Assembly: GCA_947359465.1 (NCBI GenBank)
Contig: OX375878.1
Location: 79,649,627-79,713,626 of the forward strand
Reading direction: 5' to 3'
Source of the DNA: Metellina segmentata
Lineage: Eukaryota > Arthropoda > Arachnida > Araneae > Tetragnathidae
DNA: 64,000 nt
Of this stretch, positions 1-11,399 are shown piece by piece. The translations under genes and the position numbers were made by a program. Below the pieces are notes generated by a model. That model had not been told where the DNA came from and did no database searches. It was given only the letters and a program-made list of their open reading frames with translations. The stretch's first letter is position 1. Each line of letters begins with the position of its first letter.

Positions 1-1300
1 GCTTTTGAAATGTATTAACGGTACTTTTATTCCATTGAAGAGCAACGGGCAAGGTAACAAGGCACTTTTAAAACCTTTCAGTTAAATTTTTACGTTCTAA
101 AAAATTTCCAAATTATAATGGTTTATTCCCTGTTGAAGAAGGTCATGTCATTTTAAACTTGCCCATTAAAACAACCATAATTTTTTTATCCTCTTGTATA
201 GTTTGTTTTTATTATGTTTCATTGCGGAACAAATATTTCTGTGGCTTACCACATGTTAATTGAAGTCTTTCAATTATTTTGCTTTTACTCTTTGAAAGAC
301 AAATCAATCTTACTAGAAACTCATGCGACAGAAAATAAAGGGCTTTAGGAACTATATACGACTGCGACAATTTTGGCATTCTGCCAAATTACACTTCTAG
401 TACCACTTTTCTTCGTTAATTAGTGGTTGCCATTATTCTTTCAGAATCATTTGCAAATATCGGTTCTATATATGTGGCGCCTTTCTGAATTTAGAGACTA
501 CGCGACCCCTTATGGGTTCATTTTAAAACAAAAACCACCTTAATTGTAGCATTATCTAAAAATTAATTTGGGATTATAATTTCATCGACGAACACACTGA
601 TATTGTATGTTATGGATGAGTCGTTACAACCTGACATCTATTTACAAAGTATTGCACTGTTTTATTATTATGCTTTTCTGTCACTCGTCCAGACGTCAGA
701 ATGACGGTCCTCGGCAACAAATGTTGGCTCACAAGTATTTCTTTCTTTCTTTTTTTGCAATAACAAATAAATAAACTTTCGTTTTTCTTGCAACTTAATT
801 GCTCAACTTTGTAAACCACACACAGATTTAACGAAGATTTCTTTATAAAGACTTCTCTTAAATGAAGCATACTTTAAATCTATACTATATATAATGTAAG
901 TAAAGTGCGATATTTAAAATTCTTTAACCACAATACTAAATATAAATAATAACAAAACAAAGCAAAAAAATGTCTTTATATGCTTTATAAATGCTTTGCA
1001 AAGCTGTCTCAATTTTCTAAATATTAATTAACTCACATTTTAAAAAATGGACTAGCTATCCGTTTATTTTTCATAAGACTTTTTCACTATGAGAGACTTT
1101 TTCGGTCAAGCTAAATGTTGGTGGCAGTAGTAAATTTTGTAGTGTCGGTCTTTTTGTGTAACGGTCTTTCTGAAATCGCTTGGCTTGTTTATCGAATACG
1201 ATTTCAGCTGTTCGCCAACAAAAAAGAATGAATTCCGAATTTATTTGTTACAAATAAAAACTATTATTATCTTACACTGTATTTGTATAGACAATATATA
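1..1300. other. AT-rich intergenic, no gene seen
   Basis: No coding potential or recognisable repeat structure was seen here. The only open frames are short and low-complexity. I cannot assign any function. Confidence 0.5.
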
Positions 1301-1304
1301 AAAA

Positions 1305-1640
1305 AAGTATGTGTTTGTGTATTCTATATACAAATCTACACCGTTTGACCAATCCACACCAAATATGGTGCACATACTTTAGAACACTGCGGAAAACATA
1401 GGCTATTTATTTTCTGCCTTCAGACCAATCTATAGCAATGGAAATTGGTACACTGGTTGTCCTAATGTGCCCCTCTTGAAACTAAAATTTTAAAATCTAT
1501 AGTTTGTTTTACTGCAATAAATAGACTTGGACAAGAAACACGTTCTACATGGTTTGTGTATTTGAGTTAACACAGGGAAATGTCGCTGTCATATTTTAGC
1601 TGTCACGAATCTATGGCAATTACAGTAATGGGATTTGACA
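1305..1640 (+). repeat. Interspersed repeat R3, copy 1
   Basis: This stretch is closely similar to 44815-45258, including a shared core reading CCGTTTGACCAATCCACACC and the phrases around AACACGTTCTACA and GAGTTAACACAGG. The two copies differ by scattered substitutions and small gaps, so they are old dispersed copies. No coding capacity or terminal repeat is obvious. The family is not identified. Confidence 0.75.
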
Positions 1641-1889
1641 CTCATGTAATCCGAATTTTTTGCAATTTTTAGGTCGCGGCGAATTTTAAAATTCAATCTA
1701 GGACATTTTTAAATAAATTTAATGAAATTTAATTATTACTGTTTTCCTTATAATGTAACAGCATAAAAGATCACATATTCAAATTTTTTTTTTCCCCGCT
1801 TTTTTTTTTTTTTTTTTTTTTGCACGGAGGAATGATTTTCCAGCAGACGATAAAAAAACAAATAAACTTTTAACTGGAGTCTTTTTTCT

Positions 1890-2400
1890 TTCTCGTAGAC
1901 CGTTAAAGATATAGTAAAAATTCCAACGGATGTAAAATCTGCAGAAAATTTAACAATAGATCGATCGATACCTAAAAATATGATTTTCTTTAAAGAAATA
2001 AAAATTTTAAATTGAACATCTTTTATATTTTTGCAAGAGATTGTGACGTCACGTCAACCTTCGCGTTCAAAAAATAAACAAATTACATTTCCTGCGCTCT
2101 TAAGATTTCAGCGAAAGAAAGCATAAAAAAAAACATTTTGACTGACATTGTTTAGTTTTTTTTTTTTGTAAAATCGGGATCGTTAAAGAGATTGAAAATT
2201 GCAACGTATTTGGAATCTGCGAAAAATTTGACAGCAGATACATACATTTTAGACTTAGACATACAGAAACTTATAATAATTTTTCAACTAAATATTTATA
2301 TTTTCACAACAGATTGTGACGTCATGTCGAATTTCCATTTGGTTTGCGAAGCACAAAAGCAGCACAAAAGCAACCGGCATGGCCGTACTTTCTTGTGAAC
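1890..2400 (+). repeat. Interspersed repeat R4, two tandem-like copies
   Basis: Two diverged units (about 1895-2055 and 2175-2335) share the order CGTTAAAGA, CAACG, AATCTGC, AAAAATTT, then a GATTGTGACGTCA box. Related copies occur at 55565-55760, 59765-59925 and, reversed, near 60690-60790. Each of the two units here carries a complete TGACGTCA palindrome (2044-2051 and 2317-2324). The short open frame in the second unit looks accidental. Confidence 0.65.
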
Positions 2401-2470
2401 CGTCTAAGAATCGAGCGAAGAACGCAAGTTTTTAATCCTGCGGTGGTAACATTTTTTTAATATAGAAAGA
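2401..2470 (-). mobile_element. Helitron-like family H2, 5' terminal fragment
   Basis: On the minus strand this reads from a TCTTTCTATATTAAAAAA-type start into GCAGGATTAAAAACTTGCG and TCTTAGACGG. These match the 5' ends of the copies at 16634, 44201 (minus) and 46825. Only the first 70 bases or so survive. Confidence 0.6.
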
Positions 2471-2723
2471 TACAAGACAAGAAGAAGTCTGATTTTCTAG
2501 GACAACATTTTAAACAGTATAGGCAACTTTTTAAGCAACACATTTTTTTTTTCTGTATTTTTGTCATTTTTAAGGTGCTAGGTCCCTTTAACTAAATTAA
2601 ATATTACCCACATATACAATGATGTCGTATATTTTTCTATCGACCCCCTAATATAAACCCCTTTCCCCGAGTAGACTTCCAGCAATGTTATATTGACCCC
2701 TGTGGATCAATATTAATCACTGG

Positions 2724-3669
2724 CAGGGTTGGGCCGTAACTTGTTTAAATGTAACCTTGTTACAATTACAATTACTTTTCGTAAAAAATAACGAATTACC
2801 TGTAAAATTACTACGTTTCAATAGAAACACATTACATTTACAACTACTTTTAAGATTACTTTTTACGACAAAATTCCGTATTTACAAATGTTTTAAAAAT
2901 AATGTAGCAATCAATAAACGAAAGATCAACATATCAACTTTATTACATCGTTATAAGAAATTCTATTTATTGTGATACAGCAAAAGCTGCATCTCAAAAT
3001 TTTTGTCACTTACGTGGCTGCGATTGGTTCGGAGACACAAACCTCCAGAACTAAACAATTTTTTAACACCGCACTGGCTGGCAATGGAGTATTGTATTTT
3101 TTTAAAAATGTTTTTTACTGAAGGTAGAGAACAGAATTCAGACAAACTACAATCTTTGTTTAGAAAATAAGTGGATAACTCAAAATCGGCAGAAGGATGT
3201 CTAGTTTTCACTGTCTCAAAAAATTCATCGTCACTACCAGAGAATGTTGTTCATTCATCAGTACAATCAGTAGGAAAGGCTTCATTTTTGTGAGCACGAT
3301 ATTTCTCTTCAACGATTAGTTTGATATTTTCTCTTTGAAGAAATGCGTTGACAGTAACCCAGTCAAAATCAGTTATGATAGGATCAAGCCAAGTACCGAG
3401 TTTAAACTTTAGGTGAAGAACACTGGCAGTCACTACGTTTTTATCAGTAAGAAAATGTTTAAATCTATTTTTAACACCTTGTGTTAAAAAAAAATATTAA
3501 GTCGTTTGGCGATACTGTAAAAACGCGTTACTGTAACTAAACTAAAATTACTTTATCGAAAATTATGTAACGAATTACATGTAAAATTACTGGTTTTCAA
3601 ATTAACGAATTACCTATAAGATTACTGTAAAAGTAATTATTACAAGCAATGCGTTGCCACTCAACCCTG
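2724..3669 (-). mobile_element. hAT transposon, internal-deletion derivative
   Basis: The 946-bp element begins CAGGGTTGGGC and ends in the inverted CTCAACCCTG. It is flanked by a perfect 8-bp duplication ATCACTGG (2716-2723 and 3670-3677), the signature target duplication of the hAT superfamily. Subterminal sequence is rich in repeated TTAC/GTAA words at both ends. It keeps only the 3' part of a transposase on the minus strand. It is too short to be autonomous. Confidence 0.92.
2963..3433 (-). pseudogene. hAT transposase C-terminal dimerisation region, one stop
   Basis: The minus-strand frame gives a segment with LHLKFKLGTWLDP, then DDEFFE, then LPSVKNIFKKIQ, GGLCLRTNRSHVSDKNFE. This is the usual order of the hAT C-terminal dimerisation domain, where a LFS.GG..R..L...N.E pattern is expected. 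The frame is continuous except for one TGA (near 3251-3253) after DCTDE, so it is a lightly damaged relic. The zinc finger and the DDE catalytic parts are missing because of the element's internal deletion. Confidence 0.85.
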
Positions 3670-3679
3670 ATCACTGGCT

Positions 3680-4238
3680 TACATTGAAAATCCCTTTCTC
3701 GCTCAAGGTCAAATTATGCTACTTTAAAAGGTATTTAAGTAAGTGTTTTTATTTACTACAACTTAATGAATATTTTGATCCATTTGGCGAGGTGAGCGTC
3801 TGGAGATGTCCTATACATCATGTTGGTGCGTAATTTAATACATTGTATTTGTATCGTTAAGGTTAAATATTTTAATATCTCTTTCAACTTGCCATAAAGG
3901 TTGTAATTATATAAATGAGTTTGTGCGAAAGAAATCAACGCGAATCGGTAAAGCTTTTATTATTGATAAGCGTAGAAGTTTAATGTTGCTTATTTTAAGG
4001 TTTTCATGGGGGGAGCCGTGACACCAACTGCTCCTAAACTTTAATTATTAATTTAAAATGAAAGTTAGAAACGCCGCTGAGTTCAGTGACTCATAAAAAT
4101 CTTTCCAGATTCACTATTTTAGCAAATTAGCAGCATCCTACTTTATACCCTAATTGAGATAGGCGACAAGTAAAAATTTTAAATTCTAAAAAGAGTTACA
4201 CGAGTCTTACTTTAGAGTACTGTTTCCTAAACACCCGA
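3680..4238. other. Intergenic, nothing recognised
   Basis: AT-rich sequence between the hAT derivative and the next element. No convincing coding or repeat structure was seen. Confidence 0.5.
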
Positions 4239-4455
4239 AGGCCTGGTGCACACATCCGGTTTTTCAACGTACGGCGCCGTTGTGGCAACGAAGCCCAACT
4301 ATGCACACATAACCGTGAAATGATACAAGTTCTCATTTCGCGCCATTTGCGATAAATATTCTATCAAAGAAAATGTGTTTATGCCGCTTACTTGGTGTAA
4401 AAAAGTATCTTTTGAATCAAAATAGACGTTACCGGATACAACCATTTATTAATTA

Positions 4456-5112
4456 TCTATATATATAATACTCTTACGTGGCACGCAAAAAAGACGTTAT
4501 TTGTAATCGCGTTTCGGCAACACTGTACGATTGTTTGTTTATCGCGAAGTCTCGCGCATCGATTGAATTTATAGCGTTATCGGATGAAATTTTATTGGAA
4601 AACAAAAGGAAATTTTAATGAGCTGTTGCAGTTAGTTTATAATAGAAATCAAAGAAAGCGGAGGATCTTTTCAGGGCCATTTAAAAAACGGTCCTTTTCA
4701 GGGCCAACAATTATAGTTAAACAAGACGCTTGCACTACAAGACGCTTGCACGGCAACAAACTCAACGAAAAAGTGTTGGTCGTTTGAGTGCTGGGAAAAT
4801 GTACACACAAACAACATGCTGGGTATTCAATTTCCAAAGCAACGCTCACATTTCGAGTCAAAATTTGCACAAAGTTTTCATTTGAATTCTGATTTTAGAG
4901 ATTCTGTATATATTTTTTCTGTAATACAGCAAATTTAGATTTGAAAAACATTTTTTTGGTAACATATTTTGTAAACAATCCCGTCTGCTAGGACACATGT
5001 CTTCATTGAGGCGAGCGAAGCGAGCATAGGTTCGCGCAGCGAACCAATGAGGATTACGAAGCAATCCTCCTGGGGTTGGCGAGCGTTAGCGAGCAGGGGG
5101 CAGGCCCCCTAG
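4456..5112 (+). mobile_element. Non-autonomous Helitron H1, copy 1
   Basis: The 657-bp element starts TCTATATATATAATACTC and ends in a GC-rich hairpin (GGGGGC-AG-GCCCCC) followed by CTAG. It sits between A and T, as Helitrons do. Near the 3' end it carries short palindromic words such as GCGAGCGAAGCGAGC and GGTTCGCGCAGCGAACC. No Rep-helicase coding sequence is present; short open frames on either strand are repeated in other copies and look incidental. It lies in the left arm of element X. Confidence 0.9.
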
Positions 5113-5407
5113 TTATTTATATTCCATTTGTTTATGAAAACAAGGTACTTCAGAACGGAATTTGCACCGCAGTTCCCCACGGCGCCTCAGTTTGCCGCAC
5201 TCGCGTCTCCGTTCTGAAGTACCTTGTTTTCATAAATAAATGGAATATAAATAATAATTAATAAATGGTTGTATCCAGTAACGGCTATTTTGTTTCCAAA
5301 TATACTTTTTTGTACACCAAGTAAGCGAAATAAACATGTTTTCTTCGAAGAATATTTATCGCAAATGGCGCGAAATGAGTACTTGTGTCATTTCACGGCT
5401 ATGTGTG

Positions 5408-6064
5408 CTAGGGGGCCTGCCCCCTGCTCGCTAACGCTCGCCAACCCCCGGAGGATTGCTTCGTAATCCTCATTGGTTCGCTGCGCGAACCTATGCTCGC
5501 TTCGCTCGCCTCAATGAAGACATGTGTCCTAGCAGACGGGATTGTTTACAAAATATGTTACCAAAAAAATGTTTTTCAAATCTAAATTTGCTGTATTACA
5601 GAAAAAATATATACAGAATCTCTAAAATCAGAATTCAAATGAAAACTTTGTGCAAATTTTGACTCGAAATGTGAGCGTTGCTTTGGAAATTGAATACGCA
5701 GCATGTTGTTTGTGTGTACATTTTCCCAGCACTCAAACGACCAACACTTTTTCGTTGAGTTTGTTGCCGTGCAAGCGTCTTGTAGTGCAAGCGTCTTGTT
5801 TAACTATAATTGTTGGCCCTGAAAAGGACCGTTTTTTAAATGGCCCTGAAAAGATCCTCCACTTTCTTTGATTTCTATTATAAACTAACTGCAACAGCTC
5901 ATTAAAATTTCCTTTTGTTTTCCAATAAAATTTCATCCGATAACGCTATAAATTCAATCGATGCGCGAGACTTCGCGATAAACAAACAATCGTACAGTGT
6001 TGCCGAAACGCGATTACAAATAACGTCTTTTTTGCGTGCCACGTAAGAGTATTATATATATAGA
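5408..6064 (-). mobile_element. Non-autonomous Helitron H1, copy 2 (inverted)
   Basis: This 657-bp element is almost identical to copy 1 but reversed, with CTAG at 5408-5411 and the TC start at 6063-6064. The base beyond CTAG on its own strand is C, not the expected T. The sequence beyond its 5' end (TAATTAATAAATGGTTG) is the same as that flanking copy 1. Both facts argue for duplication together with the flank rather than a clean new insertion. Confidence 0.88.
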
Positions 6065-6649
6065 TAATTAATAAATGGTTGTATCCAGTAACGGCTATTT
6101 TGTTTCCAAATATACTTTTTTGTACACCAAGTAAGCGAAATAAACATGTTTTCTTCGAAGAATATTTATCGCAAATGGCGCGAAATGAGTACTTGTGTCA
6201 TTTCACGGCTATGTGTGCATAGTTGTACTTCGGTGCTGCAGCAGCGCCGCAACGCAAGTGCGGTCAGATTGAAGATCCAATGGAGCAGTGCACACATGCC
6301 TCCAGTGCCGCTGGAGTGACGCACGTCCAACTTGCGTGCAATTTGTACCGCAGTTACCCACAGTCGCCGCACATGAGTCTCCGTTCTGAAGTATCTTGTT
6401 TTCATATATAAATTAAATATAAATAATAATTAATATATGGTTGTATCCAGTAACGTCTATTTTGTTTTTAAACATACTTTTTTTACACCAAGTAAGCGAA
6501 ATAAACACGTTATCTTGGATAGAATATTTATCACAAATGGCGTGAAATGAGTTCGTGCGTTATTTCACGGTTATATGTGCATACTTGGGCTTTGGTGCCG
6601 CAGTGGCGCCGCACGTTGAAAAAACTGATGTATGCACCGGGCCTAAGAT

Positions 6650-7790
6650 AGATAGATCGCTCTCTGTGTGTAGTTAGGAGACAGGCTTTTACAAACAAAG
6701 AACTATTTCTATTTCATGGGGGTGTTCTTTTTGTTAGTTAAAGTAGAGGGATTTCTATTTTGATTCCTCACGTAGCTTACGTAGGTGTTTCACATCACCC
6801 AGTCCGTGAGGAATTAAAGAGGCTTAAAATCACACATCGAGCTGAGGATTTAAGGCTGACATCAGGTTTTGAGAAAAAATGACGTTAAAAAAAGCACTAT
6901 GACTACTGAAATTAATTAAATCTAACTTCAATTAACGTATTGTTATTTTGAATTGCTTGAAACTAAGCAATTAACACACAGTTTATTCATTTAAATAGGA
7001 AATTCGATTTTTCTTATCCGTAAACATTGAGAAAACATGAAATGCGCACTAAATAAATAAGTAAATATTTTAAATATATGTGGGGGAAAAAAATAAAAAA
7101 CTTTTGTGAATATATTTTCAGGTAGCATTTTTTTGTGTAAAATTAGTTTGGGTTCACACTCCACAATTATAAGGATGCATGTTTTATCTAGTCTTCAAAT
7201 AAAACTATCCCATATGAGTTTTACATTTTTATTAATCTTAATTTACGCAGTTAAATTTTAGTCTTGTAAGGGTATTTTTATGTTTAAGCACTTATAGCTA
7301 ATAATTTTCATTGAATTGAAACCTTAAACTACAAAAGGACTTGTATAATAATTATTAATCACATTATTCTACGATAATAGCGTTAACAGTTTCTTTGAGA
7401 AATTAAGAGTGTGTACGCAAAGGCCAACATAAAATTTAAAAAAAAATGTTTTAAAGCAGTTTTGCCCTTACGAATTTCTATTTTTCCATACACTTTATTG
7501 GAAATAAACATGAACATATGAAGAACACGAAATGCTTTTTTATATTTTTGATCAATTTCATTTGAGATATGAAATGTGCATATCAATGTTTATATAATTT
7601 AATAATGGATTTAGATAAGTTATGTGAAACGTGATTAAATACATTACAATCAGCAGAGTGAAGTAATTAAGAAACATTAGCGCAGATGTTGTGCGTGGAT
7701 TTGGTAGTTTAAATAAAAAATAATGTTACAGTTGATAACATGTTTAGAATAAAACTAAAACATTATAACAGTAAGGAAGAATAGCAATTT
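6650..7790. other. Intergenic, nothing recognised
   Basis: AT-rich sequence with only short low-complexity open frames. No repeat family or gene was recognised. Confidence 0.5.
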
Positions 7791-7794
7791 TTCT

Positions 7795-8060
7795 ATGGTG
7801 CGCTTACTTTATCCCCACGGTGGCCTTTGCCAATTCGATCTCCTAATTATTGCATAGGCGATTAATGACACCTTTCTATCCATCAGGCTCTGCCAAAACA
7901 TTATCCTTTCGTCAATTTATTTCTCACGTTTTGAATTCCATTCCCTCTAATTATTTAATTTATTATTCATCAATCATTCCTACCTTATTTTATTCGGTTG
8001 CCCCAATTAGACAATATTAAAATAAGTGTGTAATAACTCTTTAACTTTTTAATTGCTCAT
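7795..8060. promoter_or_regulatory. Possible conserved non-coding element
   Basis: This block differs from its surroundings: it has balanced composition, few homopolymers and a dense set of homeodomain-like words (CTAATTATTGC, GATTAATGACA, TCTAATTATTTAATTTATT, CCAATTAGACAA). That texture is typical of developmental enhancers. There is no direct evidence of conservation here, so the call is a guess from sequence texture. Confidence 0.3.
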
Positions 8061-8804
8061 ATGTGGACCACTGAAGTGTGCTGGTGTAGAATCATAACAA
8101 TGAATCATTTTCTCTATTAGAATATTTTCTATCTATATTTTTTATGTAGACTTTAAAACTTATTACCATATATTCATAGAAATAATTTATTCCTTTCTTG
8201 CCTATCACGAATTTCAGAACAATTTATAATACTTCACACTCATATAAGTATCAAATAGCATGCATGACTGTTTTTTAACCCACTCGTTTTTGGGGAATTA
8301 AGTTAATTGAGCATAATTAGGGTTTCCGAAAACTCTTAATTTATAATTCTGTCAAAACTTACTTCCAAGCTATAAATTTCATTAGTCAACTAGTTTAATA
8401 TTGTTATGTAATTACAATTAAAAATTCCCGATTGGCAGCCTTGCCTTAAGAAGCATTTCAGAGTAAAATTTCTTTCAAAAAATGTTTTTGAGAGGAATAA
8501 GAAATGTGTGGGTATTTTGATCGATTGGGTACTATTCCTTTTGGATTCCCAAACTGTTTAGATCAAATGAACTCTTGCACTATTAAATTGCACAGTGGTT
8601 GGGTCTTCAATAATTACTGTTATACTTTTGTAGAGTTTTTTTCGTTAAATCGTATAGGAACTAAAATTAATTATTGCTTTGAAAACATCTACGTAGAGGC
8701 GCAGCTAGACTTTTTGCAACCTGGGCCAATGAAGCTGTTGCTGCCCTTTGCCCAAAGTAAAATTTACGCGTTTGAAAGCATGATGAAGTATATTATTTAA
8801 ATAA

Positions 8805-9230
8805 TTTTCTTACGTGGCACACAAAAAAGACGTTATTTGTTATCGTTTTTTGGCAACACTGTACGATTGATTGTTTGCCACGAAACATCGCGCCTCAATT
8901 GAATTTATAGCATTACCTATCGGATAAAAAATTTTATTGAAAAAAAATATTAATCGAGCTGTTGCAGTTTGCAAACAATATGACGGGTGTTCATTTCCAA
9001 AGCAGCGCTCACATTTCGAGTCAAAATTTGCTCAAACTTTTCATTTCAATTCCAAATTGTTGGAGTTCTGATTCCTTAGGTACTGTATAACTTTTCTGTA
9101 GTACAACAAATTTATATTTGAAAAATAGTTTTTTGGAATATCATATTTTGTAAACGATGTTGCGCAGCGAACCAATGAGGATTGCAAAGCGATCCTCCGG
9201 TGATTGGCGAGCAGGGAGTGGACCCCCTAG
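8805..9230 (+). mobile_element. Helitron H1, diverged copy 3
   Basis: It carries the H1 body (TTACGTGGCACACAAAAAAG, AACACTGTACGATTG, AGCGCTCACATTTCGAGTC) and ends at CTAG (9227-9230). It is shorter and more diverged than copies 1 and 2. The usual TCTATATATATAA start is replaced by a 14-bp word TATTATTTAAATAA (8791-8804) that occurs again directly after the CTAG (9231-9244). Confidence 0.8.
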
Positions 9231-9244
9231 TATTATTTAAATAA

Positions 9245-9305
9245 CTAGGGGGCTGCGCCCCCTGCTCGCTTACGCTGGCCAATACCACTTGGAGGATTAA
9301 TGGGT
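9245..9305 (-). mobile_element. Helitron 3' terminal fragment, tail-to-tail
   Basis: Starting with CTAG at 9245, the minus strand carries a second Helitron 3' end: hairpin GGGGGC-TGC-GCCCCC, then the GCTCGC...GCTGGCC words. It faces the tail of the neighbouring H1 copy, with the 14-bp word between them. Only the terminal 60 bases or so are recognisable. Confidence 0.7.
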
Positions 9306-9339
9306 CTCCAAGATCAAAGTAGGAAAAGTCATACAACCT

Positions 9340-10140
9340 TTAAGTCAAAAAAATATTTGAAAATTATTCCATGCTACATGTGCTGACCGTAAAGACTTTC
9401 AACTCATAAAACATTGTTTCTAGCTGCAAAATAACGAAGACAAAGCATATTTTTATTTTGATAAGCTTTGCCATAATAACTTTCTTTTAGGTTTGAAAGG
9501 TTTTATTGCACTGGTGTGCTCATAAAATATTTTCAACTGAAGACATCCACAAATGCCTGTCTTTTGCCCTCATAAATACCATACATTCCAAGTATGCTTT
9601 ATTCTTCTTTGAAATAGTCCTTTTCAAAGTAAAAAATTGCGCCTTACTTTTTTGTGATTTCTTTTACTGATTGAATTATAACCTATGGTGCGTATTTTCT
9701 AGAAAACTAGTTAAAAGGATCGAGTACTCAATTAGTTACAATGAAAAATGTTACTCCTTATACTTCGGAGATTTTGGGGCAGCTCATTATTATTACTGTC
9801 CGGATTATTATGCAATTTCTTATAGGCATCTAATTTAATGTATGTAAATGAGGTTTTCTCACAACTATACGATTTATCACAGTGAATTTTTTTCTTGGCC
9901 ATTTAAACATGTGTTCATTTTATTAAAAAAATCTTTAAGCATGGGTACAAAACGCATATACTTCAAGAGCTAGGCTGCTAACTTTGTTTTTCAATATTTT
10001 ATTAATAAAAACACCATACTGTATTTATTGAATTATAAAAAAAATCTGATCAGATGGACATCAGTGTATAAAAAATATAAAATATTCAATTATTTATTTT
10101 AGATATGTATATTTATTTACATTTAAAAATGTTCAAACAG
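9340..10140. other. Intergenic, nothing recognised
   Basis: AT-rich sequence with no gene or repeat recognised. Confidence 0.45.
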
Positions 10141-10689
10141 CAATGCAAAAAAATTTCCGTTATATTAAAAAATTTAAATATTTTTTATCTAATTTAGGTT
10201 GTGTACCAAATATGCAAGATGGCTCGACTTCACGCTTTAGATTGTTTGACCGCATATCAGGATTCAGAGGTGACAAGTCCTATGCTTCCTTTGGTCCTCA
10301 ATATTTTATAGTTGATCCTATCCAAAATTTGCGGGATGAATATGACAAATGCCAGCTGTTTCGTAACTTCATATACAAACTTGAAGAGGTATTGAACTCA
10401 AAATTAAACCGCATTCACATGGAATGTATATCCCCAAGCGTCACCTGGTTGTGCGAGCAGTAATGAGGGATAGCTCATAAATGCAACATTTTTCAACTGG
10501 TTCAAATTTTATAGTTTGATTATAATTTTACACTTGCAGTTTCATAAATGTTGGTAATGATCTGTGTATAAGGAAAATAAATATTTCCGAAAATCTCTAA
10601 CAATTGGGTTTGCTAGTGTCTCCAAGGGAAATTTCTAATGTTGCTATAATAGAAGAGATTGTACTCAAAGATTGTACTGTGGATGCTTC

Positions 10690-10870
10690 TCCAATAGACG
10701 ATTGCCAAATCGTCAAACGTTTAAGCATTTGCACAGTCATCTGTTTGAAACTGGATCATTTCATGTCAGTAGTCATGATGCGGGTTGTCCGAGAAATTTA
10801 ATCACTCTAGAAATGGAAGAAAACATTATTTGCGTGATTGAGAAATCCACCTATTGGGAAAGCGTTCGTT
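10690..10870 (+). pseudogene. Mariner-like transposase N-terminal fragment
   Basis: One frame reads LPNRQTFKHLHSHLFETGSF, then HDAGCPRNLITLEMEENI and VIEKS. This matches the usual N-terminal helix-turn-helix region of mariner-like transposases in arthropods (a ....LCETGSF...R.AGRPR...PE.EE.I pattern). The match is short and no catalytic part follows in frame. A preceding frame at 10199-10462 might be another decayed piece, but I could not support it. Confidence 0.45.
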
Positions 10871-11224
10871 GTACTATCTTTGAGCAGTTCTTCTGTTTCC
10901 ATTTGCAATTCCATACGTTAGATGGTGTTGCAAATGGGAAAGGAATCGTGTAATGTTCCATCCAGAATGACGAAGTTTGAAAGAACGATTTGCAAACTCG
11001 CCAAATCTGGGTGGGCTTAGTCATCTTTGCCCAACAGTTGTGGATATAGATTCTTTGACTAAAAATTTTTATTTTGATGCATCCTGTTGTGTGGCACCCG
11101 GGGTAAAAGGCAGGTTTATGAAGCAAATGGGATATTACTTAGCTCCCTACAATAATTTCACCAAGTTGAGGCCACCGCATTATAGAACGAAAACGTTTAC
11201 CGGGCCCCTTCTAGCCCTCAGACC

Positions 11225-11290
11225 TGGTTAATTGTTTTGAGGTTTTACAGCGCAAGGGCCATATTTGGTCAAGCTACACCAAACACAAGA
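11225..11290 (-). repeat. SINE S2, 3' tail fragment
   Basis: The minus strand reads GTGTTTGGTGTAGC, then CCAAATATGGCCCTTGCG and the AAAACC tail. This matches the 3' part of the SINE at 56781-57000. Only the tail is present. Confidence 0.6.
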
Positions 11291-11399
11291 CGATGTCGAT
11301 TAAAAATGAGAAAGGAAAAATAGTAATCGGGAAACAGATGAGGTGAGACCTAATAAAAAGAGGGTTTGGGACAGAGTAGTGAGATGAAAGCAGAAAAAG

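Larger units (their letters stand above)
4241..6643. mobile_element. Foldback-like DNA element X with nested Helitrons
   Basis: The ends are inverted copies of each other: GGCCTGGTGCACACATC at the left and the complement of GGCCCGGTGCATACATC at the right, continuing through TTTTTCAACGT and GCGGCGCC. An internal arm (about 4290-4455) recurs inverted at 5256-5407, 6065-6220 and 6420-6600. A second arm word is inverted between 5113-5160 and 5206-5256 and recurs near 6383. The element is therefore built of inverted modules. The flanks GAA and TAA could be a decayed 3-bp duplication of the PIF/Harbinger kind, but the superfamily is not settled. No transposase is visible. Confidence 0.75.

Noticed and set aside
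4649..5871. Identical 68- and 73-residue open frames at 4649-5064 and 5456-5871 as conserved proteins
   Set aside because: They lie in Helitron H1 copies, are present because the copies are nearly identical, and show no protein-like constraint or Rep-helicase similarity.
10143..10463. 106-residue open frame as a gene or transposase piece
   Set aside because: A loose resemblance to mariner C-terminal sequence could be imagined, but no catalytic motif is clear and the flanks give no terminal repeats.
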